From assembly GCA_041177965.1 (NCBI GenBank), contig JBEGWF010000145.1:6844-70843 (forward strand): 64,000 bases of DNA. The letters run 5' to 3'. The notes under the pieces were generated by a model. It worked only from the letters and a program-made list of their open reading frames with translations. It was not told where the DNA came from and ran no database searches. The first letter of the stretch is position 1; each line of letters opens with the position of its first letter. This document shows positions 8,629-16,881 of the stretch, piece after piece. The position numbers and the translations under genes were made by a program. This stretch comes from SXXZ01 sp041177965. Its GTDB lineage: Bacteria; Verrucomicrobiota; Verrucomicrobiia; Limisphaerales; UBA9464.

Positions 8629-9357
8629 TCAGTGCGCCCGGGCGCGGACGCGGATGTTGATGACCTCGACGGCGACCGAGAAAGCCATCGCGAAGTAGAT
8701 GTAACCCTTGCTGATGTGCTGCTGGAAACCCTCGGCCAACAGCATCGTGCCGATCAGGATGAGGAAGGCCAGGGCCAGCACCTTGATCGTGGGGTACTTC
8801 TCGACGAAGGCCCCGATCTGGTTCACGAACACCAGCATCACGATCATGGCCAGGATGACGGCCGCGATCATGACCGGGATCTGGTTGGACATGCCCACTG
8901 CGGTGATCACCGAGTCCAGTGAGAACACGATGTCGAGCAACAGGATCTGCAGGATGACCGACGCGAAGCCCGGGGCCTTCACGTCACGGCCCGACTCGTC
9001 ATGACCCTCCACCTTCTCATGGATCTCCTTGGTGCTCTTCCATATCAGGAAGAGGCCACCGATGGCCAGCACCAGGTCCTTGCCGGTGTTGGGCAACGGT
9101 AGACCCAGAAGGGACACCTCCCAGAGCCGGCGACTCAGGCCCATCACCCAACTGAGGGAGCACAGCAGCAGGATACGGGTGATCAGCGCGAGCGAGAGTC
9201 CCATCTTGCGGGCCCGTTCCCGCTGCTCCGGCGGCAGCTTGCCCGAGAGGATCGAGATGAAGATCAGGTTGTCGATCCCCAGGACGATCTCCAGCAACGA
9301 CAGCGTCGCCAGACCGATCCAAGCCTGGGGCGACTGTATCCATTCCATCCAATTCAT
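8629..9357 (-). CDS. TerC family integral membrane protein
   Basis: 242 residues with about seven hydrophobic segments and the TerC hallmark LEIVLGIDNLIFISIL near the N-terminus and LLLDIVFSLDSVITAVGM in the second half, each with buried acidic residues thought to coordinate a metal ion. Family members export manganese or are linked to tellurite resistance and metalation of exported proteins. The ATG at 9357 gives the canonical MNWMEW start; an upstream in-frame extension is unlike the family. The gene lies 73 bp after the response-regulator stop and 4 bp before the aminotransferase start. No yybP-ykoY-type manganese riboswitch is evident upstream. Confidence 0.9.
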   Translation of the reverse strand: MNWMEWIQSPQAWIGLATLSLLEIVLGIDNLIFISILSGKLPPEQRERARKMGLSLALITRILLLCSLSWVMGLSRRLWEVSLLGLPLPNTGKDLVLAIGGLFLIWKSTKEIHEKVEGHDESGRDVKAPGFASVILQILLLDIVFSLDSVITAVGMSNQIPVMIAAVILAMIVMLVFVNQIGAFVEKYPTIKVLALAFLILIGTMLLAEGFQQHISKGYIYFAMAFSVAVEVINIRVRARAH

Positions 9358-9430
9358 CCGGCGGAGGGTGCCCCAAGTCCCCCTGCAGGGCGAGTGGTGA
9401 AAGCGCTCCGCGTTTCCAATCGGCGGGAGT

Positions 9431-10123
9431 TCAACCGGCGTTCTGCCCACCCATCCAGCGGACGGCGTAGCGCACCAGATCGCTCATGTGGGCCAACCGG
9501 AGCTTCCTCTTCAGGTTGGCCCGGTGCACGTCCACGGTCTTGAGGCTGATGCCCATCTCGGCGGCGATCTCGCGAGGGGCGATGCCCTGCCCGATCCTCT
9601 GGAACACCTCGAACTCGCGGTCGCTGAGCCCCGCGATGGGGGAGGTCCGGGAACGGGCACGCGCTCCGCTCAGCGAATCGAGCAGCACCGCGGCCATGCG
9701 CGGACTCACCGAGACCCTGCCGGAGAGCACCTCCCGGATCGCCGCCAGCAACCGTTCCCCGCCGGCCTCCTTCATGAGGTATCCGCGCGCGCCCGCCCGC
9801 AGCACCCGCTCCGCGTAAACCATCTCGTCGTGCATCGAGAGCACCAGGATCGGCAGGCCGGGACTCTGGGCAAGAAGGTCCTTGATCAGCTCAACCCCGG
9901 AACGACCGGGCAGCGTGAGGTCGGTCACCACCAGGTCGGGGCGGAGAGCGGTCACCGACTGGACCGCCGAGGGGGCGTCGGACGCCTCACCCGCCACTTC
10001 CAGATCGGATTGTGATCGAATGAGCGAGACGAGACCCGCCCGCATCATGGGATGATCGTCCACCAGGAACACCCGGCGGCGGACCTGGGATCCTCTGGCG
10101 GTGGAGGAGCGCGGTTTCTTCAT
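9431..10123 (-). CDS. NarL/FixJ-type response regulator
   Basis: 230 residues. The receiver domain (about 17-135) has the acidic pair VDDH, phospho-acceptor Asp68 in VVTDLTLPG and the conserved Lys in YLMKEAGGE. The C-terminal LuxR-type helix-turn-helix is LSDREFEVFQRIGQGIAPRE followed by ISLKTVDVHRANLKRKL. It is therefore a DNA-binding output for the adjacent kinase. Its ATG overlaps the kinase stop codon in an ATGA arrangement, which fixes the start and shows translational coupling. Targets are unknown; the nearest downstream genes are the TerC protein and the aminotransferase. Confidence 0.93.
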   Translation of the reverse strand: MKKPRSSTARGSQVRRRVFLVDDHPMMRAGLVSLIRSQSDLEVAGEASDAPSAVQSVTALRPDLVVTDLTLPGRSGVELIKDLLAQSPGLPILVLSMHDEMVYAERVLRAGARGYLMKEAGGERLLAAIREVLSGRVSVSPRMAAVLLDSLSGARARSRTSPIAGLSDREFEVFQRIGQGIAPREIAAEMGISLKTVDVHRANLKRKLRLAHMSDLVRYAVRWMGGQNAG

Positions 10124-11241
10124 TTCGAGGCCGGTGCGGAACAGGTGACCCGGGTTCCCTTCCCGGGCGAGGAACGCACCTGCAGATCGCCACCGAAAAG
10201 ACCCGCCCGGTAGCGCATGACCCGGAGGCCCAGACCGGCATCGGATCGGGCGGGGAGATTGAAGCCGCCTCCGTCGTCGGAAACCTCCAGGACGACACGA
10301 CCACGGGCCTGGGAAAGGGAGATGATGATCCTGCCGGGGCGGCCGTGCTTGAGCGCGTTCGCCACCGCCTCCTGGGCGATGCGATACAGGTGGCTCGCCG
10401 TGGACGGTTCGGGCGGGTTGGTGATCCGCGAACCGACGAACCGGCATTCTACCCGGGTGAGGGCGAGCGTGCTCTCGGCCAGTTCCAGGAGCGCATGCAT
10501 CAGTCCGCCCGCCTCGAGCGACACCGGAGACAGCCCGTGGGACAACTGGCGCGTCTGGGACACGGCTTCCCGCAGTTGCTGGGCGAGATGTCGAAGGGTG
10601 GCTCCGGCCTGCGGCGACAGCCGCGAGACGGTCTCGATCAGCCCCTGCGCCCCGAGCTCGAGCGCGGTGAGCCGCTGCCCGAGGTTGTCATGCAGATCGC
10701 GCCCGATCCTGCGTCTCTCCCGCTCGCCCGTCTCGAGGATCTCGCGCTCCAACCGCCTGCGCCAGGACACGTCGGTGCGGATGGAGACGTGCTGCACCGG
10801 CCGGCCATCGTCACCGAGGAAAGGCACGATGGTCGTCTCCACCCAGTACAGGGAGCCGTCCTTGGCCCGATTGGCGATCTCGCCGCGCCAGATCCGTCCC
10901 CGCGAGATGGTCCTCCAAAGGTCGACGAAGAAGCCGCGGGGATGCTGGCCCGAATTGAGGATCCGGTGGTTCTGTCCGAGGAGCTCGGTCCGGGAATAGC
11001 CGGAGATCTGGCAGAACTTGTCGTTGGCATAGGTGATCGTCCCCGCGGCGTCCGTGATGGCGACGATGGAATGCTCGTCTAGGGCCGCCTTCACGTCGCG
11101 CAACTCCCGGCGGGTGGCGCTCATCTCCGGTTCCGGGTCGTCGACGGGGCGTCTTGTCGGAGGGCGCTCCGACGGGGCATCCGCCGGGGAACGACGCCGC
11201 GCCCGGGACTGGGATGGGGTTCTCGCCTTTCCGGAAGCCAC
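10120..11241 (-). CDS. PAS-domain sensor histidine kinase (HisKA_3 type)
   Basis: 373 residues and no membrane segment, so a cytoplasmic sensor. After a basic, disordered N-terminus (1-40) comes one PAS/PAC domain (about 55-160; GTITYANDKFCQISGYSRTELLGQNHR, KDGSLYWVETTIVPF). The HisKA_3 dimerisation segment carries the phospho-acceptor His184 in RDLHDNLGQRLTALEL, and the ATPase domain shows the N-box region AQEAVANALKHG and the G-box SDDGGGFN and GLGLRVMRYRAG. It pairs with the NarL-type regulator whose start overlaps its stop. A shorter start at MSATRR (residue 40) is possible. The signal is unknown; soluble PAS kinases of this type often respond to redox or small ligands. Confidence 0.9.
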   Translation of the reverse strand: MASGKARTPSQSRARRRSPADAPSERPPTRRPVDDPEPEMSATRRELRDVKAALDEHSIVAITDAAGTITYANDKFCQISGYSRTELLGQNHRILNSGQHPRGFFVDLWRTISRGRIWRGEIANRAKDGSLYWVETTIVPFLGDDGRPVQHVSIRTDVSWRRRLEREILETGERERRRIGRDLHDNLGQRLTALELGAQGLIETVSRLSPQAGATLRHLAQQLREAVSQTRQLSHGLSPVSLEAGGLMHALLELAESTLALTRVECRFVGSRITNPPEPSTASHLYRIAQEAVANALKHGRPGRIIISLSQARGRVVLEVSDDGGGFNLPARSDAGLGLRVMRYRAGLFGGDLQVRSSPGKGTRVTCSAPASK

Positions 11242-11286
11242 ACTCCAAGGATGCCAGAAGCCCGCGACCCGTGCGACTGAATCCGA

Positions 11287-12168
11287 TCAGGCGGAGCGGA
11301 GTCGCTCTCGGTAGTCCGTCGGGGATTCATGCAGGATGCGCTTGAAGACCCGGTTGAAATGGGTCAGCGACTGGAACCCCACCTCGTAGGCGATCTCGCT
11401 CACCCGGAGATTGGGGTTGAGGAGCAGTTTCTTGGCCTTCTCCGTGCGCAGGCGCGAGACGTACTCGGTGAAGGAGACGCCGGTGTGACGTTTGAAGAGC
11501 TTGCAGAAGTAGAACAGGCTCGTGTGGACCGAGGCCGCCACCTGGCCGAGCGAGAGGTCCTCCCGGTGGTGCTCCTCGATGAAACGCTTGGCCCGGGTGA
11601 TCACCGGCGGCTCGGCGCAGGCCTTCTGGACCGCGATCTGGTTGCTCTGGATCGCCAGGTGGTCGGCGAAGACCCCGAGCAATGTGGCCACCGAGTCCAT
11701 CTTCTGGCGGGACACGACCGGCGTCGAGAAGTAGGCGTCGCGGGCCCGCCGGGTGTCGAGGTCGACGCCCAACCGTTGGGCCTCCTCGACCGCCTGTCGG
11801 AAGCGGGCCACCGTCGGCTTGCGGAGCATCACCTGGCCGGTCTGGAGGTAGCCGATGGTCTCGTTGCCGAGGCGGATAGGGACGGCCGTCTCGCTCAGGC
11901 CGTAGCCGCAGGTCATCGTGCACGCCGACCCGGTGGCGGACTTGGCCAACCGGTCCTGCATTTGGAGACAGGCGGCGCAACTCCGGCTCCGTTCCGCCGT
12001 CAACGCGCAGAAGGGATTCTCGCCGGACTTGCCGTGCAGCGGCAGTCGCCAGGTCACCATCGGGCGCAGGGCCAGCGGCAGCCCGGTCGCCGCGGTGAAG
12101 GCCCGCTGGTATCCCTGGTACAGGGTCGAATGTTCCAACGCCTCGATCATCTCTCCATTGCCATTCAT
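11287..12168 (-). CDS. PocR-domain AraC family transcriptional regulator
   Basis: 293 residues. The N-terminal half (about 15-165) matches the PocR sensory domain: a cluster of cysteines (CALTAERSRSCAACLQMQ, then CTMTCGYGLSETAVPI) and ETIGYLQTGQVML. Such domains bind small hydrocarbon derivatives such as propanediol or glycerol-type ligands, and the cysteines may bind metal. The C-terminal half (about 190-290) is an AraC-type double helix-turn-helix, ending in VSEIAYEVGFQSLTHFNRVFKR. It starts 45 bp downstream of nothing but faces the same direction as the kinase, whose start lies 45 bp past its stop. Its regulon is not apparent from neighbours. Confidence 0.9.
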   Translation of the reverse strand: MNGNGEMIEALEHSTLYQGYQRAFTAATGLPLALRPMVTWRLPLHGKSGENPFCALTAERSRSCAACLQMQDRLAKSATGSACTMTCGYGLSETAVPIRLGNETIGYLQTGQVMLRKPTVARFRQAVEEAQRLGVDLDTRRARDAYFSTPVVSRQKMDSVATLLGVFADHLAIQSNQIAVQKACAEPPVITRAKRFIEEHHREDLSLGQVAASVHTSLFYFCKLFKRHTGVSFTEYVSRLRTEKAKKLLLNPNLRVSEIAYEVGFQSLTHFNRVFKRILHESPTDYRERLRSA

Positions 12169-12315
12169 GAGCTTTTCCTTTCCTGCTTTCGCCCCCGAAA
12201 CGGGGCTCGCTTGGGAGTATCGATGGGCGGGTGCGTGCGGGAATTGGGCGGGATCACCGATCGGCGGCAGGGCGAATCACCGGGGCCACATAGGGAATTC
12301 CCCTAGCCACCCACA

Positions 12316-12333
12316 CCCGGGGTCGACCCCGGG
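12316..12333. terminator. 18-bp perfect palindrome after the radical SAM gene
   Basis: CCCGGGGTCGACCCCGGG is a perfect palindrome 32 bp beyond the radical SAM stop codon (on the reverse strand). It could form a very GC-rich hairpin and act as a terminator, but it has no T-run and almost no loop, so a protein-binding site is an alternative. Confidence 0.35.
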
Positions 12334-12364
12334 GGACTCCGACCGGGTCGGCGATGGGCGCTCC

Positions 12365-13276
12365 TCAGAACACCTCGGCGTCGATGCCGACTTCGCGACG
12401 CACCTGGCGGGCGATGTCGGACAGGATTCCCAGCGGCAGATGCGCACCCCGGGAATCCGCCGGAAGATGGGATGCCGATTGGATCTGGACACGGCTGATC
12501 AGCGCACCGCCGGCCCGCAGATCGATCAGGCAGCGCAGATAGTCCGAGATGTCGGTCCGGGAAGGCGCGTGCCCATCGAGGTTGTCGAAGAGACTGTGGA
12601 TGACCACGGGACGCCGCCGTCCCAGTCCGAGGATCCGCGACAGCACCCGATCGAACGGCATGTCGACGCCGTTGATCCGGTGGAACCGTTCGGCATTCCC
12701 GGCATCGAGCTTCACCCAGACCTCGTCCCGGGATGTGAAATGCCCGAGTCCCTCGACGACCTGCGCGCGCTCCAGACCGGAGCCGTTGGTCTCGAGGACG
12801 AGTCGGAAGAACGGATGCCCTCCAAGGGCGCGGATCTGGATCAACATCTCGATGATCTCGGCGAAATTCGGACAGAGCGTCGGCTCTCCTTCGCCGCTGA
12901 GCAGGACCCGCCCGAGGGTCCGGAGTTCTCCCGGGATCCGCAGATAGGGGGGACTCCGGAACACCGCACCGGATCGGATCGCCGCGAGGGTCTCCTCGAA
13001 CTCCCGGGCGAGGAGTCCCCCGTCGACGGACTCGGGTTCCTCGAAGGAGATCCTCGGCACGGCGCAATAGCGGCATCGGTAGTCGCATTCAGAACCCGGA
13101 GTGAGATTGATTCCGACCGACAATCCACGGGTGCGGCCGGAGAAATGGGTATAGACCCACCGCCTTCCATCATATCGATGGTCCGGCAGGCCGGTCGCCG
13201 GCACTGCAACCGGGAATCGGACGGTGGAAGCCGGTCGTCGGGTGGAAGGGGATTTCATGGAGGACTGGGAATCCAT
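12365..13276 (-). CDS. Radical SAM protein
   Basis: 303 residues with the iron-sulfur/SAM motif CxxxCxxC at Cys64, Cys68 and Cys71 (CDYRCRYC), preceded by GLSVGINLTPGSE. LLSGEGEPTLCPNFAEII is the SAM-contacting GE-type motif and VLETNGSG is the ribose-type strand. It belongs with the wyosine/MoaA-like radical SAM proteins of unassigned function; there is no extra C-terminal cluster-binding cysteine set, so it is not a SPASM enzyme. The start may be the ATG at 13276 or an internal Met at 13258. It is divergent from the CBM48 gene with a 204-bp gap. No substrate can be assigned. Confidence 0.83.
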   Translation of the reverse strand: MDSQSSMKSPSTRRPASTVRFPVAVPATGLPDHRYDGRRWVYTHFSGRTRGLSVGINLTPGSECDYRCRYCAVPRISFEEPESVDGGLLAREFEETLAAIRSGAVFRSPPYLRIPGELRTLGRVLLSGEGEPTLCPNFAEIIEMLIQIRALGGHPFFRLVLETNGSGLERAQVVEGLGHFTSRDEVWVKLDAGNAERFHRINGVDMPFDRVLSRILGLGRRRPVVIHSLFDNLDGHAPSRTDISDYLRCLIDLRAGGALISRVQIQSASHLPADSRGAHLPLGILSDIARQVRREVGIDAEVF

Positions 13277-13480
13277 CGCCGCTGCCTTTCCCGCAGTCTG
13301 GCAGGGCCGGGGTCACGGTTCCCTCCTCCGATTGCAGGGGATGACACGGTTTTTGCGCCCCCGGATTTCGCGGCCGAAGGCGCCCCGGTAGGGGTTCCGC
13401 AAAATCCGCTCTGCCCTGGGCAATCCCCGGGTGGCGGGCCATTCGCCAACGACGATCGTGTGACCGGTATCCATCCCGGC

Positions 13481-13798
13481 ATGAACAGAACCTCCACCCC
13501 ACCTTTCCGGCGGCCCCGGAAGGAACCCGCCCCACCCAAACACCGCCCGGTGAGGTTCACCCTCGACGACACGAGAGCCTCCGAGGTCTGCATCGCAGGC
13601 ACCTTCAACGGTTGGCATCCCTCGGCCACGCCCATGGTCGCCGTTGGTGACGGCCGGTGGACCAAGACGCTCGAACTGGAACCGGGCATGCACGAATACC
13701 TCTTCGTGATCGATGGACGCTGGGTCGCCGACCCGGGTTCCGCGGTCACCGTTCCGAACCCCTTTGGCGGCATCAACTGCTGCGTCAATGTCCGCTAG
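13481..13798 (+). CDS. Stand-alone CBM48 (AMPK-type glycogen-binding) protein
   Basis: 105 residues: a basic, Pro-rich N-terminus (1-22), then one CBM48/AMPK glycogen-binding domain (24-105). The fold signature is VRFTLDD, VCIAGTFNGWHPSATPM with the carbohydrate-binding Trp45, GRWTKTLELEPGMHEYLFVIDG and WVADP with Trp81. There is no catalytic domain, signal peptide or membrane segment, so the protein probably binds glycogen or another alpha-glucan in the cytoplasm as a targeting or regulatory module. The ATG at 13481 is the first plausible start after the divergent promoter region. The universal stress protein gene follows by 26 bp and is probably co-transcribed. Confidence 0.85.
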   Translation: MNRTSTPPFRRPRKEPAPPKHRPVRFTLDDTRASEVCIAGTFNGWHPSATPMVAVGDGRWTKTLELEPGMHEYLFVIDGRWVADPGSAVTVPNPFGGINCCVNVR

Positions 13799-13824
13799 AC
13801 ACCCATCGACACCCCCCAATCACC

Positions 13825-14391
13825 ATGAAGAACACCCTCACCCAGGCACCCGTCACCACCACGACCCAACTCGTGGTGACCACCCCGGAAGGGCATCGGG
13901 GCGTGAGTCCGCTGCCCCGCGAGACGCCGGGTCGACTGCATCCGCGCCACATCCTCGTGCCCACCGATTTCTCGTCCGCTTCGAAGAAGGCCATCGCGTA
14001 CGCCGACGGATTCGCCTCGACCTTCGACTCCAAGGTCACCCTGCTGCACGTGATCGAACCGATGGTGCTGCCTCCGGAGTACGGATACCTGCCCCCCTAC
14101 TCCCCGGAGGACGAGGCGCGGCAGGTCGAGGCCGTCCGCAAGCAGTTGCTCGACATCGCCTCGGGACTGGATTCGGCCCGTCGCACGGAGGTCTCGGTCC
14201 GCGTCGGCCGGCCTTGGCATGAGGTGATCGGGGCCGTCTCGGATCTGGGGGCAGATCTGCTGGTCCTCACCACCCATGGACGCACGGGCCTGCGACACAT
14301 GCTCATGGGCAGCGTCGCCGAGAAGATCGTGCGGCATACCACCTGCCCGGTGCTGGTGGTGCGCCCTGAGGAAAGGGATTTCCTCGGCTGA
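13825..14391 (+). CDS. Universal stress protein (UspA family)
   Basis: 188 residues with one Usp domain (about 45-185) and a Thr-rich N-terminal extension of about 40 residues. ILVPTDFSSASKKAI is the first strand and loop, LLVLTTHGRTGLRHMLMGSVAEKIV carries the ATP-binding GxxG-x9-G(S/T) pattern, and it closes with TTCPVLVVR. Such ATP-binding proteins are induced by stress and starvation. It lies 26 bp after the glycogen-binding gene and 22 bp before the esterase gene. Confidence 0.92.
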   Translation: MKNTLTQAPVTTTTQLVVTTPEGHRGVSPLPRETPGRLHPRHILVPTDFSSASKKAIAYADGFASTFDSKVTLLHVIEPMVLPPEYGYLPPYSPEDEARQVEAVRKQLLDIASGLDSARRTEVSVRVGRPWHEVIGAVSDLGADLLVLTTHGRTGLRHMLMGSVAEKIVRHTTCPVLVVRPEERDFLG

Positions 14392-14413
14392 GGAGCGGGC
14401 GCATGATCGGGGG

Positions 14414-15313
14414 ATGTCCCTTTCGATCCGCCTCCCGGCCCTCTCCTCGATCCTCGCGTGCCTATTGCTCACCGGGGGCCTTCACGCCGTTCCGGTCTCG
14501 CTGCCGCTTTGGCCGGCGGGAGCGGTGCCCGGCGCACGGGGCGACGCCGATTCGGACACCCCGACCCTGACCCTCTACGCCGCTCCTCCGGCTCCGGCCC
14601 CGGCTCCGCGGCCCGCCATGGTCATCCTGCCCGGGGGTGGCTACGGGGGGCTCGCCCAGCACGAGGGGCGTGATTACGCGCAGTTCCTGAACCGGGAAGG
14701 TGTTCACGGGTTCGTCCTGAAGTACCGGCTCGGCAGCCACGGGTACCGGCATCCTGCGATGCTGCAGGATGCGGCCCGGGCGGTGCGTTGGGTCCGGGCC
14801 CACGCCTCGGAGTGGGGCGTCGATCCCCGGCGGATCGGCATCATGGGCAGCAGCGCCGGAGGGCATCTGGCCTCGACGCTCCTCACCCATCACGACGGGG
14901 GCGACCCGGGTTCCTCCGATCCGGTCGAGAGGGTCAGCAGCCGACCCGACCTGGGCGTGCTCTGCTATGCGGTGATCACCATGGGCACCCACACGCACGC
15001 GGGCTCGCGGCGGAATCTGCTCGGAGACAGCCCCCCGGCCAACCTGATCGAGGATCTTTCGAACGAGAACCGTGTCACGGCCCAGACCCCGCCGGTGTTC
15101 CTCTGGTCGCTCCGCGACGACGCGGCCGTGCCCATCGAGAATTCCATGGCATTCGCCGTGGCCTGCCGACGCGCCCAGGTCCCCTTCGAGCTGCACATCT
15201 ACGACGGGAAGCCGCACGGGATCGGCTTGGGCGCGAAGCCTCCCGGCTTCGAGAATGCCCACCCTTGGACTCAGGACCTGCTGGCCTGGCTCAGGACCCA
15301 GAAGTGGCGCTGA
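14414..15313 (+). CDS. Exported alpha/beta-hydrolase, acetyl-esterase-like
   Basis: 299 residues with an N-terminal signal sequence (hydrophobic to about residue 25, Ala-containing cleavage region LHA). The catalytic core is that of BD-FAE/acetylxylan-esterase-like hydrolases: oxyanion loop LPGGGYGG (72-79), nucleophile Ser147 in GSSAGGH, acid Asp in SLRDDAAVP and His in KPHGIGL. It probably deacetylates or de-esterifies carbohydrate or a small ester in the periplasm. The internal start at 14414 is chosen because it begins directly with the signal peptide. It is convergent with the LacI-type regulator. Confidence 0.86.
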   Translation: MSLSIRLPALSSILACLLLTGGLHAVPVSLPLWPAGAVPGARGDADSDTPTLTLYAAPPAPAPAPRPAMVILPGGGYGGLAQHEGRDYAQFLNREGVHGFVLKYRLGSHGYRHPAMLQDAARAVRWVRAHASEWGVDPRRIGIMGSSAGGHLASTLLTHHDGGDPGSSDPVERVSSRPDLGVLCYAVITMGTHTHAGSRRNLLGDSPPANLIEDLSNENRVTAQTPPVFLWSLRDDAAVPIENSMAFAVACRRAQVPFELHIYDGKPHGIGLGAKPPGFENAHPWTQDLLAWLRTQKWR

Positions 15314-15339
15314 GGTCGCTCCACCGGAGCGGCGGGCGT

Positions 15340-16365
15340 TCAGATGAGCCCCGCCGACACCGGAGCAGGGCCGGTGCTGGCGCGATGGACCACCTCGGCC
15401 GGCATGCGCACCGACTGGGGGCGACCGCCGTCGAGGATCTTCTGCATCAGGTCCATGGCCACCGATCCTAGCCGGAGCTTCGGCTGGCGGACCGTGGTCA
15501 GAGGCACCCGGAAGAACTCGCTCACCAGGACGTTCCCGAAGCCCGCGACACTGAGGTCCTGCGGGATGCGGATCCCCTGATTGAGCAAGGCGTCGGCCGC
15601 GCCGATGGCCACCAGATCGTTGGCCGCCTGGATGGCGGTGGCACCGGGGTTCTCCTGGATGAATTGCAGCGCGGCGGCGGCCCCCTCCTCCACTGTGGAT
15701 CCGGCGTGGAAGACCAGGCGGTCATCCGAGGCAACCCCCGCATCCCTGAGCGCCCTGCGGTACCCCTCCAGACGCTCCTGGGCCCAGGGTGAATGCGTGG
15801 GACCCGCGAAGAAGGCGATCCGACGATGCCCAAGCGCCAACAGATGACGGGTGATGCCGTCGGAAGCCCCGAGATCCTCCGTCTCGACGTTGGCGAACTG
15901 CCGACAGAACGGGGCCCGGTGCCCGAGGAGGATCGTGGGGATGGATTGTTTGACGAGGTCGTCGAAGATCGGCGCCGACTCGGCCATCCGGTAGACCGGC
16001 GCGATGAACACCCCGTCGACCCGGCGGGACATGAAACGGCGGATCACCGACTCCTCGCGATCCGGGTTGCCGAGGGAATAGGCCACGAGGAGATCGTACC
16101 CCCGCTCGTAGGCCTGGTTTTCGAGAGCCAGCAGGACCCGGGAATAGACCGGGTCGGTGGGTGCGGGGATCACCAACCCCAACAAACGGGTCTTCCGATT
16201 GCGCAAACCGCTTGCCGAGACATCCGGCACGTAGCCCATCTGACGTGCCAGAGACTGGATCCGCGTCTTGGTCGACGATGAAAGGTCGGGCTTGTCGCGC
16301 AGCGCCTTGGACACCGTCATGACCGAGACCCCAGCCACCGCAGCGATGTCCTTCAAACGTACCAT
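15340..16365 (-). CDS. LacI family transcriptional regulator
   Basis: 341 residues. The N-terminal helix-turn-helix with hinge (VRLKDIAAVAGVSVMTVSKAL) and the periplasmic-binding-protein-like sensor domain (about 60-335; RLLGLVIPAPTDPVYSRVL, ITRHLLALGHRRIAFFAGP, AIQAANDLVAIGAADALL, SVAGFGN) are typical. It should repress a carbohydrate-use gene set and be released by a sugar ligand. It is convergent with the esterase (26 bp) and its nearest upstream neighbour is the small zinc ribbon gene, so its target is not obvious from position. Confidence 0.93.
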   Translation of the reverse strand: MVRLKDIAAVAGVSVMTVSKALRDKPDLSSSTKTRIQSLARQMGYVPDVSASGLRNRKTRLLGLVIPAPTDPVYSRVLLALENQAYERGYDLLVAYSLGNPDREESVIRRFMSRRVDGVFIAPVYRMAESAPIFDDLVKQSIPTILLGHRAPFCRQFANVETEDLGASDGITRHLLALGHRRIAFFAGPTHSPWAQERLEGYRRALRDAGVASDDRLVFHAGSTVEEGAAAALQFIQENPGATAIQAANDLVAIGAADALLNQGIRIPQDLSVAGFGNVLVSEFFRVPLTTVRQPKLRLGSVAMDLMQKILDGGRPQSVRMPAEVVHRASTGPAPVSAGLI

Positions 16366-16617
16366 AAGCCTTTGGATCCCATCGACACGACGCCCCGGCC
16401 ACCGGGACGCACGGCGCCCTTCCGCCCAGTCGAACCCTCCGCGATGAAGTCCGATCCGGCCTCCCGGATCAAGCCCTCATCTCCAGAGAGGGGCATCTCC
16501 GCGGAGCGGGGGTCGGACGGGGACCCGGCACCGGACCGGCGCTGGCATTCGGCTCGGATTGGAGTTGATCCGCCCAAAGGGCCGGCCTATGCATGGGAAA
16601 CCTCCCCCCGGATCCCC

Positions 16618-16827
16618 ATGAAACCCCTCGCCGACGAGCCCACCCGGATCGAGATCGATGGTCGCCATCTGCAATGCATGCATTGCACCCGGGACCAGTT
16701 CCACCGGCGCCGGGTGCGCATGGAGACCGCCAGCCCGGCGGGCATGCAACCCCATTGGCACGAAACGCTCGCGAACGCCCTCGTCTGTGCGCACTGCGGT
16801 TTCATCCACGGTTTCCTGCCCCGCTGA
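16618..16827 (+). CDS. Small zinc-ribbon protein
   Basis: A 69-residue product with two CxxC knuckles, CMHC (residues 21-24) and CAHC (58-61), and His-rich linkers, fitting a single zinc ribbon that could bind nucleic acid or protein. An in-frame start further upstream (16444) exists but the added 58 residues look non-coding. The 252-bp gap before it is shared with the LacI-type gene. I do not recognise a named family. The call rests on the paired knuckles and the GC-biased third positions. Confidence 0.55.
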   Translation: MKPLADEPTRIEIDGRHLQCMHCTRDQFHRRRVRMETASPAGMQPHWHETLANALVCAHCGFIHGFLPR

Positions 16828-16881
16828 TCTCGGGGCCGGTCTTGACGGATGTGGATCCGAGAATCATACATCCTCACAGGA

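Noticed and set aside
9358..9430. Possible yybP-ykoY manganese riboswitch upstream of the TerC-type gene
   Set aside because: Only 73 bp are available and no conserved motif of the riboswitch is visible; the leader instead looks like an ordinary intergenic spacer.
12365..13276. Radical SAM gene as SPASM or peptide-modifying maturase of a RiPP cluster
   Set aside because: No additional cysteine cluster in the C-terminus and no precursor peptide gene or transporter nearby.
14276..14413. Upstream in-frame extension of the esterase gene as part of the protein
   Set aside because: The extension overlaps the universal stress gene and precedes a clear signal peptide, so the ATG at 14414 is the start.
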